A DNA stretch of 64,000 nucleotides from Hanleya hanleyi (lineage: Eukaryota; Mollusca; Polyplacophora; Lepidopleurida; Hanleyidae). The stretch lies in the NCBI GenBank assembly GCA_036873755.1, contig JAVTVY010037272.1, positions 101,367 to 165,366 on the forward strand. The letters run 5' to 3'. Both the position numbers and the translations under genes were made by a program. Of this stretch, positions 40,437 to 49,075 are shown piece by piece. The stretch's first letter is position 1. Every line of letters starts with the position of its first letter. The notes beneath the pieces were generated by a model. The model did no database searches, was not told the origin of the DNA, and saw only the letters and a program-made list of their open reading frames with translations.

Positions 40437-41225
40437 ATGTTTTACCTGACGTTGCCCAGTAATAGTTCACTCGACGTGTTTCCTGACAACACCTTGACCA
40501 AGTATGTCACTCAATTACCCCAACCGTTACATTTACCTGGACGATGGGAATGTGGACTGGTGGATATTCAATACCCTTACTCATGGTACAACGTACAAGA
40601 CCAAGAAATATGGTACGAAGTGACCTACGAAGATAAAATCTACAGACTCACTCTGCCCGAAGGCCAATACGATACGCCCCAGAAGTTCATACGGGGTGTG
40701 ATGAACTTGTTGGAGTACAAGGCTCTAAAGGAGAGCACGGAGAGTGCAACACGCCTGATAGCCTTTCGTTTCAAGGCAAACGTGTTCTTCGGTGTCAACG
40801 AACACAACGACAAAAGCTCTATCATGCTGAGCCCTAACGTGGTTGTGAAAGTCAGTCCTACACTACAGCAAATGTTACGGCTGCCTCAAAGCGTCTACAC
40901 GGGTCCCACCATTGACAACGGTACGCATTTGATGGATATGAAAGTAGGTATGTACGGACTGTACGTCTACTCGGACGCCGTGGACAGCCATATTGTGGGT
41001 GATGTGAACACACCTCTGTTACGGGTGGTGCCCATTAGCAAGACGTATGGCGATCAAGCCACCCACAGTTTCAACCCTATAATGTACCTGCCCGTACGAC
41101 ATACCGATATCAACACGATCACGGTGGATATAAGAGATGACACGGGACGCCCGATCCCATTCGAACGAGGAAAAGTGGTGCTGACACTTGCTTTCCGACA
41201 AACCCGCTCTCCTCACTTCGTATAA
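40437..41225 (+). CDS. Minor capsid protein (penton-like single jelly roll), 262 aa
   Basis: Typical Polinton minor capsid N-terminus (MFYLTLPSNSSLDVFPDNTL..., YVTQLPQPLHLPGRWECGL, IQYPYSW) and size. It has a β-rich body and the C-terminal VTVDIRDDTGRPIPFExGKVVLTLxFR-type strand. It forms the fivefold vertex together with the major capsid protein. The frame is intact. Its TAA stop shares its last base with the next start (TAATG at 41223-41227). Confidence 0.93.
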   Translation: MFYLTLPSNSSLDVFPDNTLTKYVTQLPQPLHLPGRWECGLVDIQYPYSWYNVQDQEIWYEVTYEDKIYRLTLPEGQYDTPQKFIRGVMNLLEYKALKESTESATRLIAFRFKANVFFGVNEHNDKSSIMLSPNVVVKVSPTLQQMLRLPQSVYTGPTIDNGTHLMDMKVGMYGLYVYSDAVDSHIVGDVNTPLLRVVPISKTYGDQATHSFNPIMYLPVRHTDINTITVDIRDDTGRPIPFERGKVVLTLAFRQTRSPHFV

Positions 41226-41665
41226 TGTACGTGCCTTACCAGTGCCATACGCCCAGCTATGCCGACTACTACAAGAAACAAACGGGAGGAGGCTTGCCCA
41301 TGTTTAGCGGGGCACGCATGCAACGAGGTCACGGATTGGGAAACATACTGGGCAGCATTGTGAAAACGTTTTTACCCATGGTCACACGGGGTGTGAAAGC
41401 GGTAGGGAAACAAGCGGTACGCAGTGGATTGCGCGTGGCCGGTGATGTGATGGAAGGCACAGCACCCCGACAAGCCTTCAAACGACGGGCTAAAGAAGCG
41501 GGCGGCGTCTTGATCGCCAAAGCCCTTAAAAGACAAAGGCCGACACAGCCAAGATTCATTCAACGTCCAACACACCGACGACGCACACCCCAGAGGAGGA
41601 GGACTAAGCCCCAGAAGAAGAAAAAGAAGAAGAGGAATAGTAGTAGGAGAGACATCTTCGCATAA
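41225..41665 (+). CDS. Basic core/membrane-active protein (pVI/pX-like), 146 aa
   Basis: Gly-rich N-terminus with an amphipathic stretch (GLGNILGSIVKTFLPMVTRGVKAVGKQAVRSGLRVAGDV), then Lys/Arg-rich sequence ending in a nearly pure K/R tail (QKKKKKKRNSSRR). Resembles adenovirus-like accessory core proteins in composition and position between penton-like and major capsid genes. Likely binds DNA and/or membrane inside the particle and may be cut by the protease. Overlaps both neighbours by TAATG junctions. Confidence 0.75.
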   Translation: MYVPYQCHTPSYADYYKKQTGGGLPMFSGARMQRGHGLGNILGSIVKTFLPMVTRGVKAVGKQAVRSGLRVAGDVMEGTAPRQAFKRRAKEAGGVLIAKALKRQRPTQPRFIQRPTHRRRTPQRRRTKPQKKKKKKRNSSRRDIFA

Positions 41666-42975
41666 TGGCATTCATTCACTCCGAGTCGTGTCCGTCTACC
41701 AACAGTGAATTGGATTTGTGGACTATTCCACCCACCCAAACCAGTGTAGCCGAAGGACGTTGGGTAGAACATCGACCCCTGGCTAGCCTGACGGGGATGG
41801 GCCCCGTGGAATTTACCATTGAAAACAAAGATACGGCCTACCTGGATTTAGCCCACACCTACTTGCACGTAAAAGCCAAAATAACGAAAATGGACGGGAC
41901 AGACATAGCGGCCGATGCGAAAGTAGGCCCGGTGAATCTTTGGCTGCACTCCTTGTTCCAACAGGTAGATATAAGTCTGAACGATAGACTCATCAGTACG
42001 TCCACCAATACGTACCCGTACCGAGCCTACATGGAGACTCTGTTGTCGTACGGCACTGATGCCAAAACATCACACTTACAAGCTGCGCTGTACTTCAGGG
42101 ATATGCCCGGATACCTGGACAACATAACCGGTGCCAATAGTGGGTTCGTCACACGCAAAAGAATGACAGCCGAAAGCAAGTCCATCGATATGATGGGACG
42201 ACTGCACGCCGATCTGTTCCTGCAAGACCGCTACATGATGAACGGTGTATCCATCAAGATCAAGTTGATCCGTTCCTTACCCGCGTTCGCCTTAATGGCC
42301 GGTGGGGAGGGAGATATCCATTACAACATCGTCATTGAAGATGCAGCCCTGTTTGTCCGTACGGTAGATTTGCAACAGGGCGTGTTGCTGAGTCACATGG
42401 AAGCCTTATCGAAAAAACCAGCCCTGTACCCCATCCGACGCGTACAGACCAAGGTGTTCTCTGTGCCAGCAGGTACGATGATGGCCAACAAAGAAAATTT
42501 ATTTCTAGGGGATCTGCCTAAACGTCTTACCCTGGCGTGTGTGACCAACACCGCATTCAATGGAAATTGGGCTGAGAATCCGTTCAAATTTGAACATTTC
42601 AACATCAACTTTGTGGCACTGCACGTGGCCGGCCATCAAATTCCAGCCCGGCCATTACAACCGGACTTTACTAGCGGACACTATGTGCGGACCTACTTGA
42701 ACCTGTTTACAGCCACAGGACAAAATAACCAGGACGAAGGCAATACCATCAGTCGACAAGACTTTAGCCATGGGTACACATTGTTCGCCTTTGACCTCAC
42801 CGCCACCTTGGAACACGATCATCTACTGGCTTTGCTGAAGAAAGGAAACCTACGGTTGGAACTGCGTTTCGCCAAACCTCTAGACAACACCATTAACGTG
42901 ATTTGCTACGCCGAGTTTGATAACGTCATCAGCGTGAATGAGCAAAGAAACGTGCTGTGTGACTACGCCAGCTAA
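41665..42975 (+). CDS. Major capsid protein (double jelly roll), 436 aa
   Basis: Characteristic Polinton MCP features: N-terminal SELDLWTIPPTQTSV, VEFTIENKDTAYLDLAHTYL, LFQQVDISLNDRLIS, YPYRAYMETLLSYG, and the C-terminal LRLELRFAKPL...VICYAEFDNVISV ending. Length is normal. Two jelly-roll domains build the hexagonal capsomers. The frame is intact. It starts at the TAATG overlap with the core protein and ends 8 nt before the protease ATG. Confidence 0.97.
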   Translation: MAFIHSESCPSTNSELDLWTIPPTQTSVAEGRWVEHRPLASLTGMGPVEFTIENKDTAYLDLAHTYLHVKAKITKMDGTDIAADAKVGPVNLWLHSLFQQVDISLNDRLISTSTNTYPYRAYMETLLSYGTDAKTSHLQAALYFRDMPGYLDNITGANSGFVTRKRMTAESKSIDMMGRLHADLFLQDRYMMNGVSIKIKLIRSLPAFALMAGGEGDIHYNIVIEDAALFVRTVDLQQGVLLSHMEALSKKPALYPIRRVQTKVFSVPAGTMMANKENLFLGDLPKRLTLACVTNTAFNGNWAENPFKFEHFNINFVALHVAGHQIPARPLQPDFTSGHYVRTYLNLFTATGQNNQDEGNTISRQDFSHGYTLFAFDLTATLEHDHLLALLKKGNLRLELRFAKPLDNTINVICYAEFDNVISVNEQRNVLCDYAS

Positions 42976-42983
42976 GAGTCATC

Positions 42984-43460
42984 ATGGATACAGAGCAGCT
43001 GATGGACATACTCCAGCGAGATCCGAAGATCCCCTTTCGAGGTGTGTTTCCACGCAATGTGTTTCCCACCCACTCTACCACCCCAGCAGCCTACATCCTG
43101 AATACAGACACGAGGAGTCGACCCGGTGAACATTGGATAGCTGTGTACGTGGACACCCTAGGCCAAGGCGAATACTTTGATTCCTACGGACTTGCACCCC
43201 TACATGCCGATTTGGTGAAATTCATGGACGTCTCTACTACAGAGTGGCGTTGGAATACGCAAAGATTACAAGGACCCTTGAGTAGTGTGTGCGGACAGTA
43301 CTGTGTGTTTTATCTCACTCACCGGAGTAGAGGACATTCTATGCCCACCATTGTACATATGTTTGATGATTATTGTCAAGCCGAAGACCGTGATGTCCTC
43401 GTCTATGACTGGACGGCCTCTCGTTTTAATGTGCATGCTCCATTTCTCTGGTTAACTTAA
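42984..43460 (+). CDS. Adenain-like cysteine maturation protease (C5/Ulp1 fold), 158 aa
   Basis: Catalytic residues visible in order: His50 (GEHWIAVYVD), acidic partner near Asp66 (YFDSYG), Gln96 (LQGPLS) and Cys103 (SVCGQYC). Size and arrangement match adenovirus-type proteases of Polintons. It processes capsid and core precursors during maturation. The frame is intact. The last gene on the plus strand, followed by an AATAAA at 43541. Confidence 0.96.
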   Translation: MDTEQLMDILQRDPKIPFRGVFPRNVFPTHSTTPAAYILNTDTRSRPGEHWIAVYVDTLGQGEYFDSYGLAPLHADLVKFMDVSTTEWRWNTQRLQGPLSSVCGQYCVFYLTHRSRGHSMPTIVHMFDDYCQAEDRDVLVYDWTASRFNVHAPFLWLT

Positions 43461-43540
43461 AAATGTACTGCGCGCGCAGACCACTTGTTTATTGTTATCA
43501 TGTTATATTGTTATGACGTTGTTGTTCTGACGTTCTGTTG

Positions 43541-43546
43541 AATAAA
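43541..43546 (+). terminator. Poly(A) signal of the late plus-strand genes
   Basis: AATAAA about 80 nt after the protease stop. A minus-strand AATAAA for PolB is at 43590-43585, so the two transcripts converge here. Confidence 0.6.
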
Positions 43547-43584
43547 AGATGAAAAAAACACAAATTTTTTTTTGACTTTCTCTT

Positions 43585-43590
43585 TTTATT
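43585..43590 (-). terminator. Poly(A) signal downstream of PolB and the tRNA
   Basis: AATAAA on the minus strand, about 210 nt after the PolB stop, beyond the tRNA gene. Confidence 0.5.
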
Positions 43591-43674
43591 TAAGTCAACA
43601 AGAAAGGATTAGACTATATATACAAATAGAATACAGGGTACACATAGTAGGGGTTAAGGTACAAAAAAAGTTCT

Positions 43675-43758
43675 GTCAGGAGTAGGATTCGAACCTACGA
43701 CAGCATTCGCCGACCAGCACTTACGCACCGGCGCCTTAGACCACTCGGCCATCCTGAC
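43675..43758 (-). tRNA. Class II tRNA (Leu-like), 84 nt, inside the Polinton
   Basis: Perfect 7-bp acceptor stem (GTCAGGA/TCCTGAC), A box TGGCCGAGTGGTCTAAGGC with D arm, T arm GTAGG-TTCGAAT-CCTAC with B box GGTTCGAATCC, and a long variable arm. The D-arm text is like eukaryotic tRNA-Leu/Ser. The anticodon stem-loop is irregular (CCGGT / 8-nt loop GCGTAAGT / GCTGG). UAA (Leu) is the best reading but position 33 is then not U, so identity is uncertain. A run of seven Ts follows 5 nt after the 3' end on the minus strand (43669-43663), a Pol III terminator. It lies 40 nt downstream of the PolB stop on the same strand. Confidence 0.85.
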
Positions 43759-43798
43759 TTTTACATTTGTGTATCAACAGTTATAGTTCGACATTGTT

Positions 43799-46700
43799 TT
43801 ACAAGTCCAAGTAAGTGGTGCTCACACCGTCGGCCAACACTTTTCGTTTGGGATAAAAGAAAGTAAAGGCGTCTCGTTGCTGAATGTACGTCCGCATCTG
43901 GTGGTCGACGATCCGGAATTCTCTGTTAGTGCCACTCGCACTGGCCTGGCTTTGCAACACGCCCAGGTAGAGGGCTTTGTCGATGGCAGGGTCACGTCGG
44001 TTGACCCCTTTACAACTAAACTTATTTTCCTCTCCTCCATCTCCTCCGTAACAGTAGTAGGTCTTAGAGGAGAGAGCAATCATAGCATCCCCGCTCCATT
44101 CTAGTTTAAACAGGCCGGGTGTCCGCTTGTCGTAGGTGTAGTGATCGCGTCGGGGTAGCCACTGGTCCCGTTCCGCCTCATATTGGGCCCGTAACTCTGG
44201 TTTGACGAGTGACTCCCAGTCCGGGTTGGAAACGGCCATGTAGGCCGAGTCGGTATCCATTTCCATGAGTTGCCAGTCTGATGGATTAAAATACACACCC
44301 ATAAAATCATAGAGAAACTGCAGCATCCTCAGCTTGGCCACCTGATAGACCATACATCCAATCTGCAGGGGTAAATTGTACCGGATAGTCGTCTTGGCTG
44401 AAGTGACTTCATATGTGTCGTCATCGATGACCTCCACGGACCGAAACAGAGGAGAATTCACTTTTTTGCGGGCTTGGGCAGTAGTACAAATGTTCACGTT
44501 GACGTGCTTATCCTGGTTCGTTACCGTTTTTCCGTAATAACCATTGCCAGTGAGCTTCCAAGATTCAGCGATGATGGCCTCACTCGGGTATTCATCACCT
44601 TGACGACGGGCCTTCGTCACGAGGTCGGCATTCTCCGCAAAACAAGCCTCAGGTACGTACTGTATCACTTGATATATTTGAGTAATTTCCAAACCGTGGT
44701 TCATGTACCACTGCAGTAAGGGGGTGCTCAGCAAGATTTTCTCGGCCCACATACTCCCAATCAACATGCGGCGAGGTTTAGGCAAACACTCGTGTTGCTC
44801 CGCATAGGCGCCCATGGTCTCTCCAATGTCAGCCCGATCCACCAGCGTGTTCTTGAAGATAGGCGGACACTGGGCGAAGAGGGGCTTGAGAGTGTCGGGA
44901 ACATGCAAATCGCATTCCACAAAGCCGTAGAGCTGCCCCGAACGAATGGCGTCCAACATCTGTGGCAGACTCAGGAGTCGCCGACGACTCAAGGGGTACT
45001 CACGTTCTTTTAGGAACCGTCGTAAATGGGGCAGGGCCTGGCACATCGTGTGAAATTCACACTCCCACATTTCAATCAGATGGTATCCTCTCTCTTTCAC
45101 ATAATCTCCGTTCGCCACCACTTCTTCCCGTAATTCTTGCGGTGTTTTTCCACGTCGCTCATTGAAACGTCCAGCGCTGAAATGACATTCGTGGCCGTGC
45201 CAGTAACAGCCATAAAACTGGAAAACGGTCGGTGTTCCTTGTACAAGGGCAAACCCATCGACGGGGAGTCGGCGATCTCCTATCCGCTTCTCTGTGGCGT
45301 TGGTTTGATGGCGTATATAAATTCCCCGTCGATAGGCTTCCCATTCCAACCACTGGTCGGCGAGATGTTTGTACGGCGTACGTTGAGGTGTGAAATGTTG
45401 ACCGTCTGCCCACCAACGCGTATAATGCCCGCTGGGCATGGGTTGGGCGAGCGACCACAGGTAGAGGGCATTGGCGTCAAATCCAATGATTTTGGCACAG
45501 GGTTTCCCACTGGGCAGAGTCGTGACATTCTTCTCATGGTAGCGGTGAAAAATAAGACTCGGGCCGCCCACAATGTTCTGCTTTAGACAATCATGCATGT
45601 CTGCATCTTTTTGCTGTATCAGCGAGAAGTACGTAGGACACTCTTGAAAAAGATGGCGAAGCGCCAGACCCGGTAAACTCAAGCACTCCTTGAAGATGTC
45701 GACGTGCATTTGGCGACGAAAGAGTTGCACCATTTTCTCGGCCGCTTCCAGGAAAGGAACCACATCTAGGTTGTTATACCACACCAGGAAATCTCGCAAC
45801 GTCTTCATGCTGTGGCGGTTCCACACTTGTTGGAGTTCGATGTAGGTGTCCTCTGGCAGAGCTTCCCCTTTCAAGTCATTGTAAAACGCTTCCCGGGGTG
45901 GCAACTGGGTGTCTTCCAAGCGGTCCAGGCTCGTCATATAGGTGTAAGGAAAGTAACCTTTGGTTTGTGCACAGTTATAGGCCTTGACCCACTGATCATA
46001 GCTACAATTAGGAACTAAATAGTTCCGTACATCGAGGAAATGCAGTGATGTGGTAGTGAGGGCCATATGATTATTGATCTTCTTGATCACCGACTTCAGG
46101 GTATCGGACTGGGCCAAGTAAGGGTAGAGAAATTCCTTCACCATGTTCAAATCGTATCGCCCCGAATTGAAGCCGAGCACCGGTAACTGGCCTAGGTATT
46201 GTAGGAACCGTAACTTCAATTTCTCCGCATACGGTTTCGGTAAAGGGACATCCTGCGACTGCAGAGGCTGCGACTGGGATTCCGGCTCCGACTCGCACTC
46301 GGACTCTTCATCGTCTGCTACACCGGGTACAGGAATACGTTCATCCAGTTGGGCCAGTACGTCCTCGAACTTGGCCACCAACAATTCCGTACTGGCCGCA
46401 CTGACTTCCTCTAAATAACCCATCATACGGGTGATCAACTCATGGGATTCCCCCGTGGACACGAAACACACCGGAGCAGCGTCATAGCCAGGTACGTTGC
46501 TGGAAATACTGACACTCAGAGGAATATGGCGCTGCGTCCACTGCGTTTTCGCTGAAAACATGTCCATGGGCTCCAACAGGGCCTCAAAATCGTAACACGC
46601 CCGGAAGGGGAAATAACGGTCCTCTTCCGGTATGATGATACCCTCATCGGCCAGTTCCTGGAAAATAGTTGGCGTATTATGATACACTCCACCCGGATAT

Positions 46701-47707
46701 ACTCGCTTGACACTGTTGTCACAGATTTTCTCGTGGCGATGTAAGTTGTAAGACTGTTTAAACACCCGATGGCATTGGGCACAACTGAAAGACTGAGCGT
46801 ACTGGCTCATATTGTTAATGAGCGAAAAATGACTCACGCCATTGTCGTCGAACACATTGACTTTCATCGTAGCAGCATACCGTTCTGTTGATCGCCGAAC
46901 CAATTCAGCCACAAATGTATCCTCCTCCTCGCATCGTAATCGATAAACAAAGATATTTATATCGAACAGTGTTTCTACGTCATCCAAATTCTTAAACGGC
47001 ACTCCACGGAAGTGCCGCGGGTCAATGTCTTGCTGCTCTAAATACTCTTCCCAATAGCCATCGGCCACTGTGTCATAAACCTTGGGGTGACACTCGTCCA
47101 GATGCACGGCCAAACACCGAAACAGACATTTCCGGTCTTTGTAGGGCCCCTTTTTTCCTCCTGTTAATGCATACAGGCCGTGTCGATGAAGCAACCAAGG
47201 GGGGAGTAGTACAGGAGCACCGATCGGGTGATCTCTCATTTTCGTGATGAAAAATGTGACGTTAGTCACCATTTCCACAAGCCATTGGGTGTTGGGGCGT
47301 TGCAACCGAGCCCATTCCAATGGATCCAACGTAGTCAATTGGTCGATGAGTGGCTCCAGAGAAATCGCATCCGTGATGGTGAATGGCTGGTGAAACACAT
47401 ACGAATTATTACTGGGATAGAAATACCGCAGTTGGTCCGTCTTTTTGTGCCGTAAGATATACCCAAATGTCACATTCAATTTGAAGGCAGTACCCTGATC
47501 TTTGAAAATGTTCTCGGCGTAAGTAGGAAGATGCGCGATGTCCTCCAACCGAAAATTGTACAAGTCCAAAAGACGTCGGTGACGGTGATAACAACGGCGT
47601 ATGGTGGGCCAGTGTCGTTGATAAATGGCCCTGACACGCTCATCTTCAGGCAAGACTTCAAGCGGAGGTGCTGCTGGGTCCCAGGGAAAATCTTCTCCAC
47701 GTCTCAT
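43799..47707 (-). CDS. Protein-primed family B DNA polymerase, 1302 aa
   Basis: From the ATG at 47707: N-terminal domain (about 20-300, with RHWPTIRRCYHRHR and a DRKCLFRCLA block), a C2H2 finger (about 308-328, CAQCHRVFKQSYNLHRHEKIC), exonuclease motifs (ExoI YDFEALL about 372; ExoII GFNSGRYDL about 512; ExoIII YNNLDVV about 644), then polymerase motifs A (FDANALYLWSL about 743), B (KLTGNGYYGK about 1051) and C (MDTDSAY about 1150), and KxY-type KTYYCYG about 1215. A conserved FQFYGCYWHGHECHF insert (about 830) is usual in Polinton polymerases. It replicates the element by protein priming at the termini. A longer N-terminus would need a non-ATG start. Intact. Promoter in the right TIR (47831-47837). 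Confidence 0.97.
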   Translation of the reverse strand: MRRGEDFPWDPAAPPLEVLPEDERVRAIYQRHWPTIRRCYHRHRRLLDLYNFRLEDIAHLPTYAENIFKDQGTAFKLNVTFGYILRHKKTDQLRYFYPSNNSYVFHQPFTITDAISLEPLIDQLTTLDPLEWARLQRPNTQWLVEMVTNVTFFITKMRDHPIGAPVLLPPWLLHRHGLYALTGGKKGPYKDRKCLFRCLAVHLDECHPKVYDTVADGYWEEYLEQQDIDPRHFRGVPFKNLDDVETLFDINIFVYRLRCEEEDTFVAELVRRSTERYAATMKVNVFDDNGVSHFSLINNMSQYAQSFSCAQCHRVFKQSYNLHRHEKICDNSVKRVYPGGVYHNTPTIFQELADEGIIIPEEDRYFPFRACYDFEALLEPMDMFSAKTQWTQRHIPLSVSISSNVPGYDAAPVCFVSTGESHELITRMMGYLEEVSAASTELLVAKFEDVLAQLDERIPVPGVADDEESECESEPESQSQPLQSQDVPLPKPYAEKLKLRFLQYLGQLPVLGFNSGRYDLNMVKEFLYPYLAQSDTLKSVIKKINNHMALTTTSLHFLDVRNYLVPNCSYDQWVKAYNCAQTKGYFPYTYMTSLDRLEDTQLPPREAFYNDLKGEALPEDTYIELQQVWNRHSMKTLRDFLVWYNNLDVVPFLEAAEKMVQLFRRQMHVDIFKECLSLPGLALRHLFQECPTYFSLIQQKDADMHDCLKQNIVGGPSLIFHRYHEKNVTTLPSGKPCAKIIGFDANALYLWSLAQPMPSGHYTRWWADGQHFTPQRTPYKHLADQWLEWEAYRRGIYIRHQTNATEKRIGDRRLPVDGFALVQGTPTVFQFYGCYWHGHECHFSAGRFNERRGKTPQELREEVVANGDYVKERGYHLIEMWECEFHTMCQALPHLRRFLKEREYPLSRRRLLSLPQMLDAIRSGQLYGFVECDLHVPDTLKPLFAQCPPIFKNTLVDRADIGETMGAYAEQHECLPKPRRMLIGSMWAEKILLSTPLLQWYMNHGLEITQIYQVIQYVPEACFAENADLVTKARRQGDEYPSEAIIAESWKLTGNGYYGKTVTNQDKHVNVNICTTAQARKKVNSPLFRSVEVIDDDTYEVTSAKTTIRYNLPLQIGCMVYQVAKLRMLQFLYDFMGVYFNPSDWQLMEMDTDSAYMAVSNPDWESLVKPELRAQYEAERDQWLPRRDHYTYDKRTPGLFKLEWSGDAMIALSSKTYYCYGGDGGEENKFSCKGVNRRDPAIDKALYLGVLQSQASASGTNREFRIVDHQMRTYIQQRDAFTFFYPKRKVLADGVSTTYLDL

Positions 47708-47830
47708 GCTTTTCGTCTCATACAAGCGGATAGGCAAGCAGGCAGGCAGGCAGGCAGGGAGGCAGGCAGGCAGGTCAGGTCAGGTAAGTCAGATTGCAAT
47801 GAATACACCCTACCCTTAAAAATCGACTCC

Positions 47831-47837
47831 TTTTATA
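47831..47837 (-). promoter_or_regulatory. TATA box in right TIR (PolB)
   Basis: TATAAAA on the minus strand in sequence identical to the left TIR promoter. The PolB ATG is about 124 bp downstream, past a CTGCC/CAGGC tract. Confidence 0.65.
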
Positions 47838-47854
47838 CGTTTTTCTACAGGCCG

Positions 47855-48215
47855 CCATCTTGTACCCACCTCCCACCACCATCCAATGTGGTGGGAGGTG
47901 GGTACAAAATGGCGGCCAATATCTTGTACCCACCTCCCACCACCATCCAATGTGGTGGGAGGTGGGTACAAAATGGCGGCCAATATCTTGTACCCACCTC
48001 CCACCACCCTCCAATGTGGTGGGAGGTGGGTACAAAATGGCGGCCAATATCTTGTACCCACCTCCCACCACCCTCCAATGTGGTGGGAGGTGGGTACAAA
48101 ATGGCGGCCAATATCTTGTACCCACCTCCCACCACCGCAGGCCGCCATCTTGTACCCACCTCCCACCACACACACACACAGGCCGCCATCTTGTACCCAC
48201 CTCCCACCACACACC
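47855..48215. repeat. Tandem ~62-bp palindromic hairpin units in right TIR
   Basis: Four units with GGTGGGAGGTGGGTACAAAATGG and inverse, plus two partial units. They mirror 27841-28335, with fewer copies and a few shared substitutions, so units expand or contract independently at each end. Confidence 0.9.
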
Positions 48216-49075
48216 CATCACGCATGCGCACATCAACACTTCTGACGTCAACCCAGGTTCTGCGCATGCGCAGTGATGCGCCATCCCCTCAATTTACTCC
48301 TTGTATACTACTCTTGTATGTCCATACTTTAAAACAGTACGAAAGGAGTTATTATCAAGAAAATACTGTAATAATCCAGATACGTTCAAAATGTCATATT
48401 TAGTGAGCAGTAAAAGGAAATCAATACAAAGTAAAATTGTGAAATATTTAAAAAGAAGTGCAAAAGATATTATATAGATAGAATTGTTATATAAAGGTAG
48501 ACTACGGTCTCCGCCTGAGGAATTCAAATCCCCCGTCACTGTAAATATATTGTTTCTGATTTATATTTTATTACTCTGTACCTTTGTATCTAAGGTGACG
48601 AGAATAAACAACTTACTTGCTTACAAATTTCGGCACATTCTTAATTACCATTGTATATAAAAGTTCTTTGAATTCTAATGTTTGAAATTAACTTGAGTTA
48701 AAAGAATAGTTGATAAACTAAATACTCGTCCAGCTTAATTAACATTTGTAAATGCTTTTATCTTGATATAACTGTTAGTTTGATTGTTGCTTTGATGGCA
48801 TGCACCAATCAGTGTTACTAATACAATAATTGATAAGCTAAATCCAGCTTAGTGAGAACATTGTATTTCTATTTGGTGGGACAGAAATATATAAAAAAAA
48901 TGATACATGTAATATATCCATAGCCATTAAATATGTTGAATAAACCAACATTGATACTGTGGGTGAATTGACCTGGTTGTGGGTGAGTTGACTTTTTTTT
49001 GTGGGTGAATCGACCTGAAGTTGTGGGTGAATCTGTTGTGGGTGAATCAGTTTGTGGGTGAATTGACTGGATACC

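Larger units (their letters stand above)
27041..49075 (+). mobile_element. Near-complete Maverick/Polinton (adintovirus-like), ~22 kb
   Basis: Defined by terminal inverted repeats and by comparison with the empty site in the tandem host copy. It contains the full hallmark set: protein-primed family B polymerase, DDE integrase with chromodomain, A32-like packaging ATPase, penton-like minor capsid, double-jelly-roll major capsid and adenain-like protease. It also has accessory genes with CARD, RING and PC4-like domains and a tRNA gene. The target duplication falls in an AT dinucleotide run (ATAT left, ATATATAT right), so its length (expected 6 bp) cannot be fixed. Capsid, protease, polymerase, ATPase and integrase frames are open; two small virion genes are broken. 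Confidence 0.97.
47745..49075 (-). repeat. Right terminal inverted repeat
   Basis: Inner part 47745-48315 is the reverse complement of 27737-28440, but with four hairpin units instead of six. A ~640-bp middle (48316-48954) is not alignable to the left and contains a 60-bp piece resembling host repeat at 25790 and 49708. The outer ~110 bp (48955-49068) carry TTGTGGGTGAA repeats inverted to 27050-27165. Confidence 0.9.
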
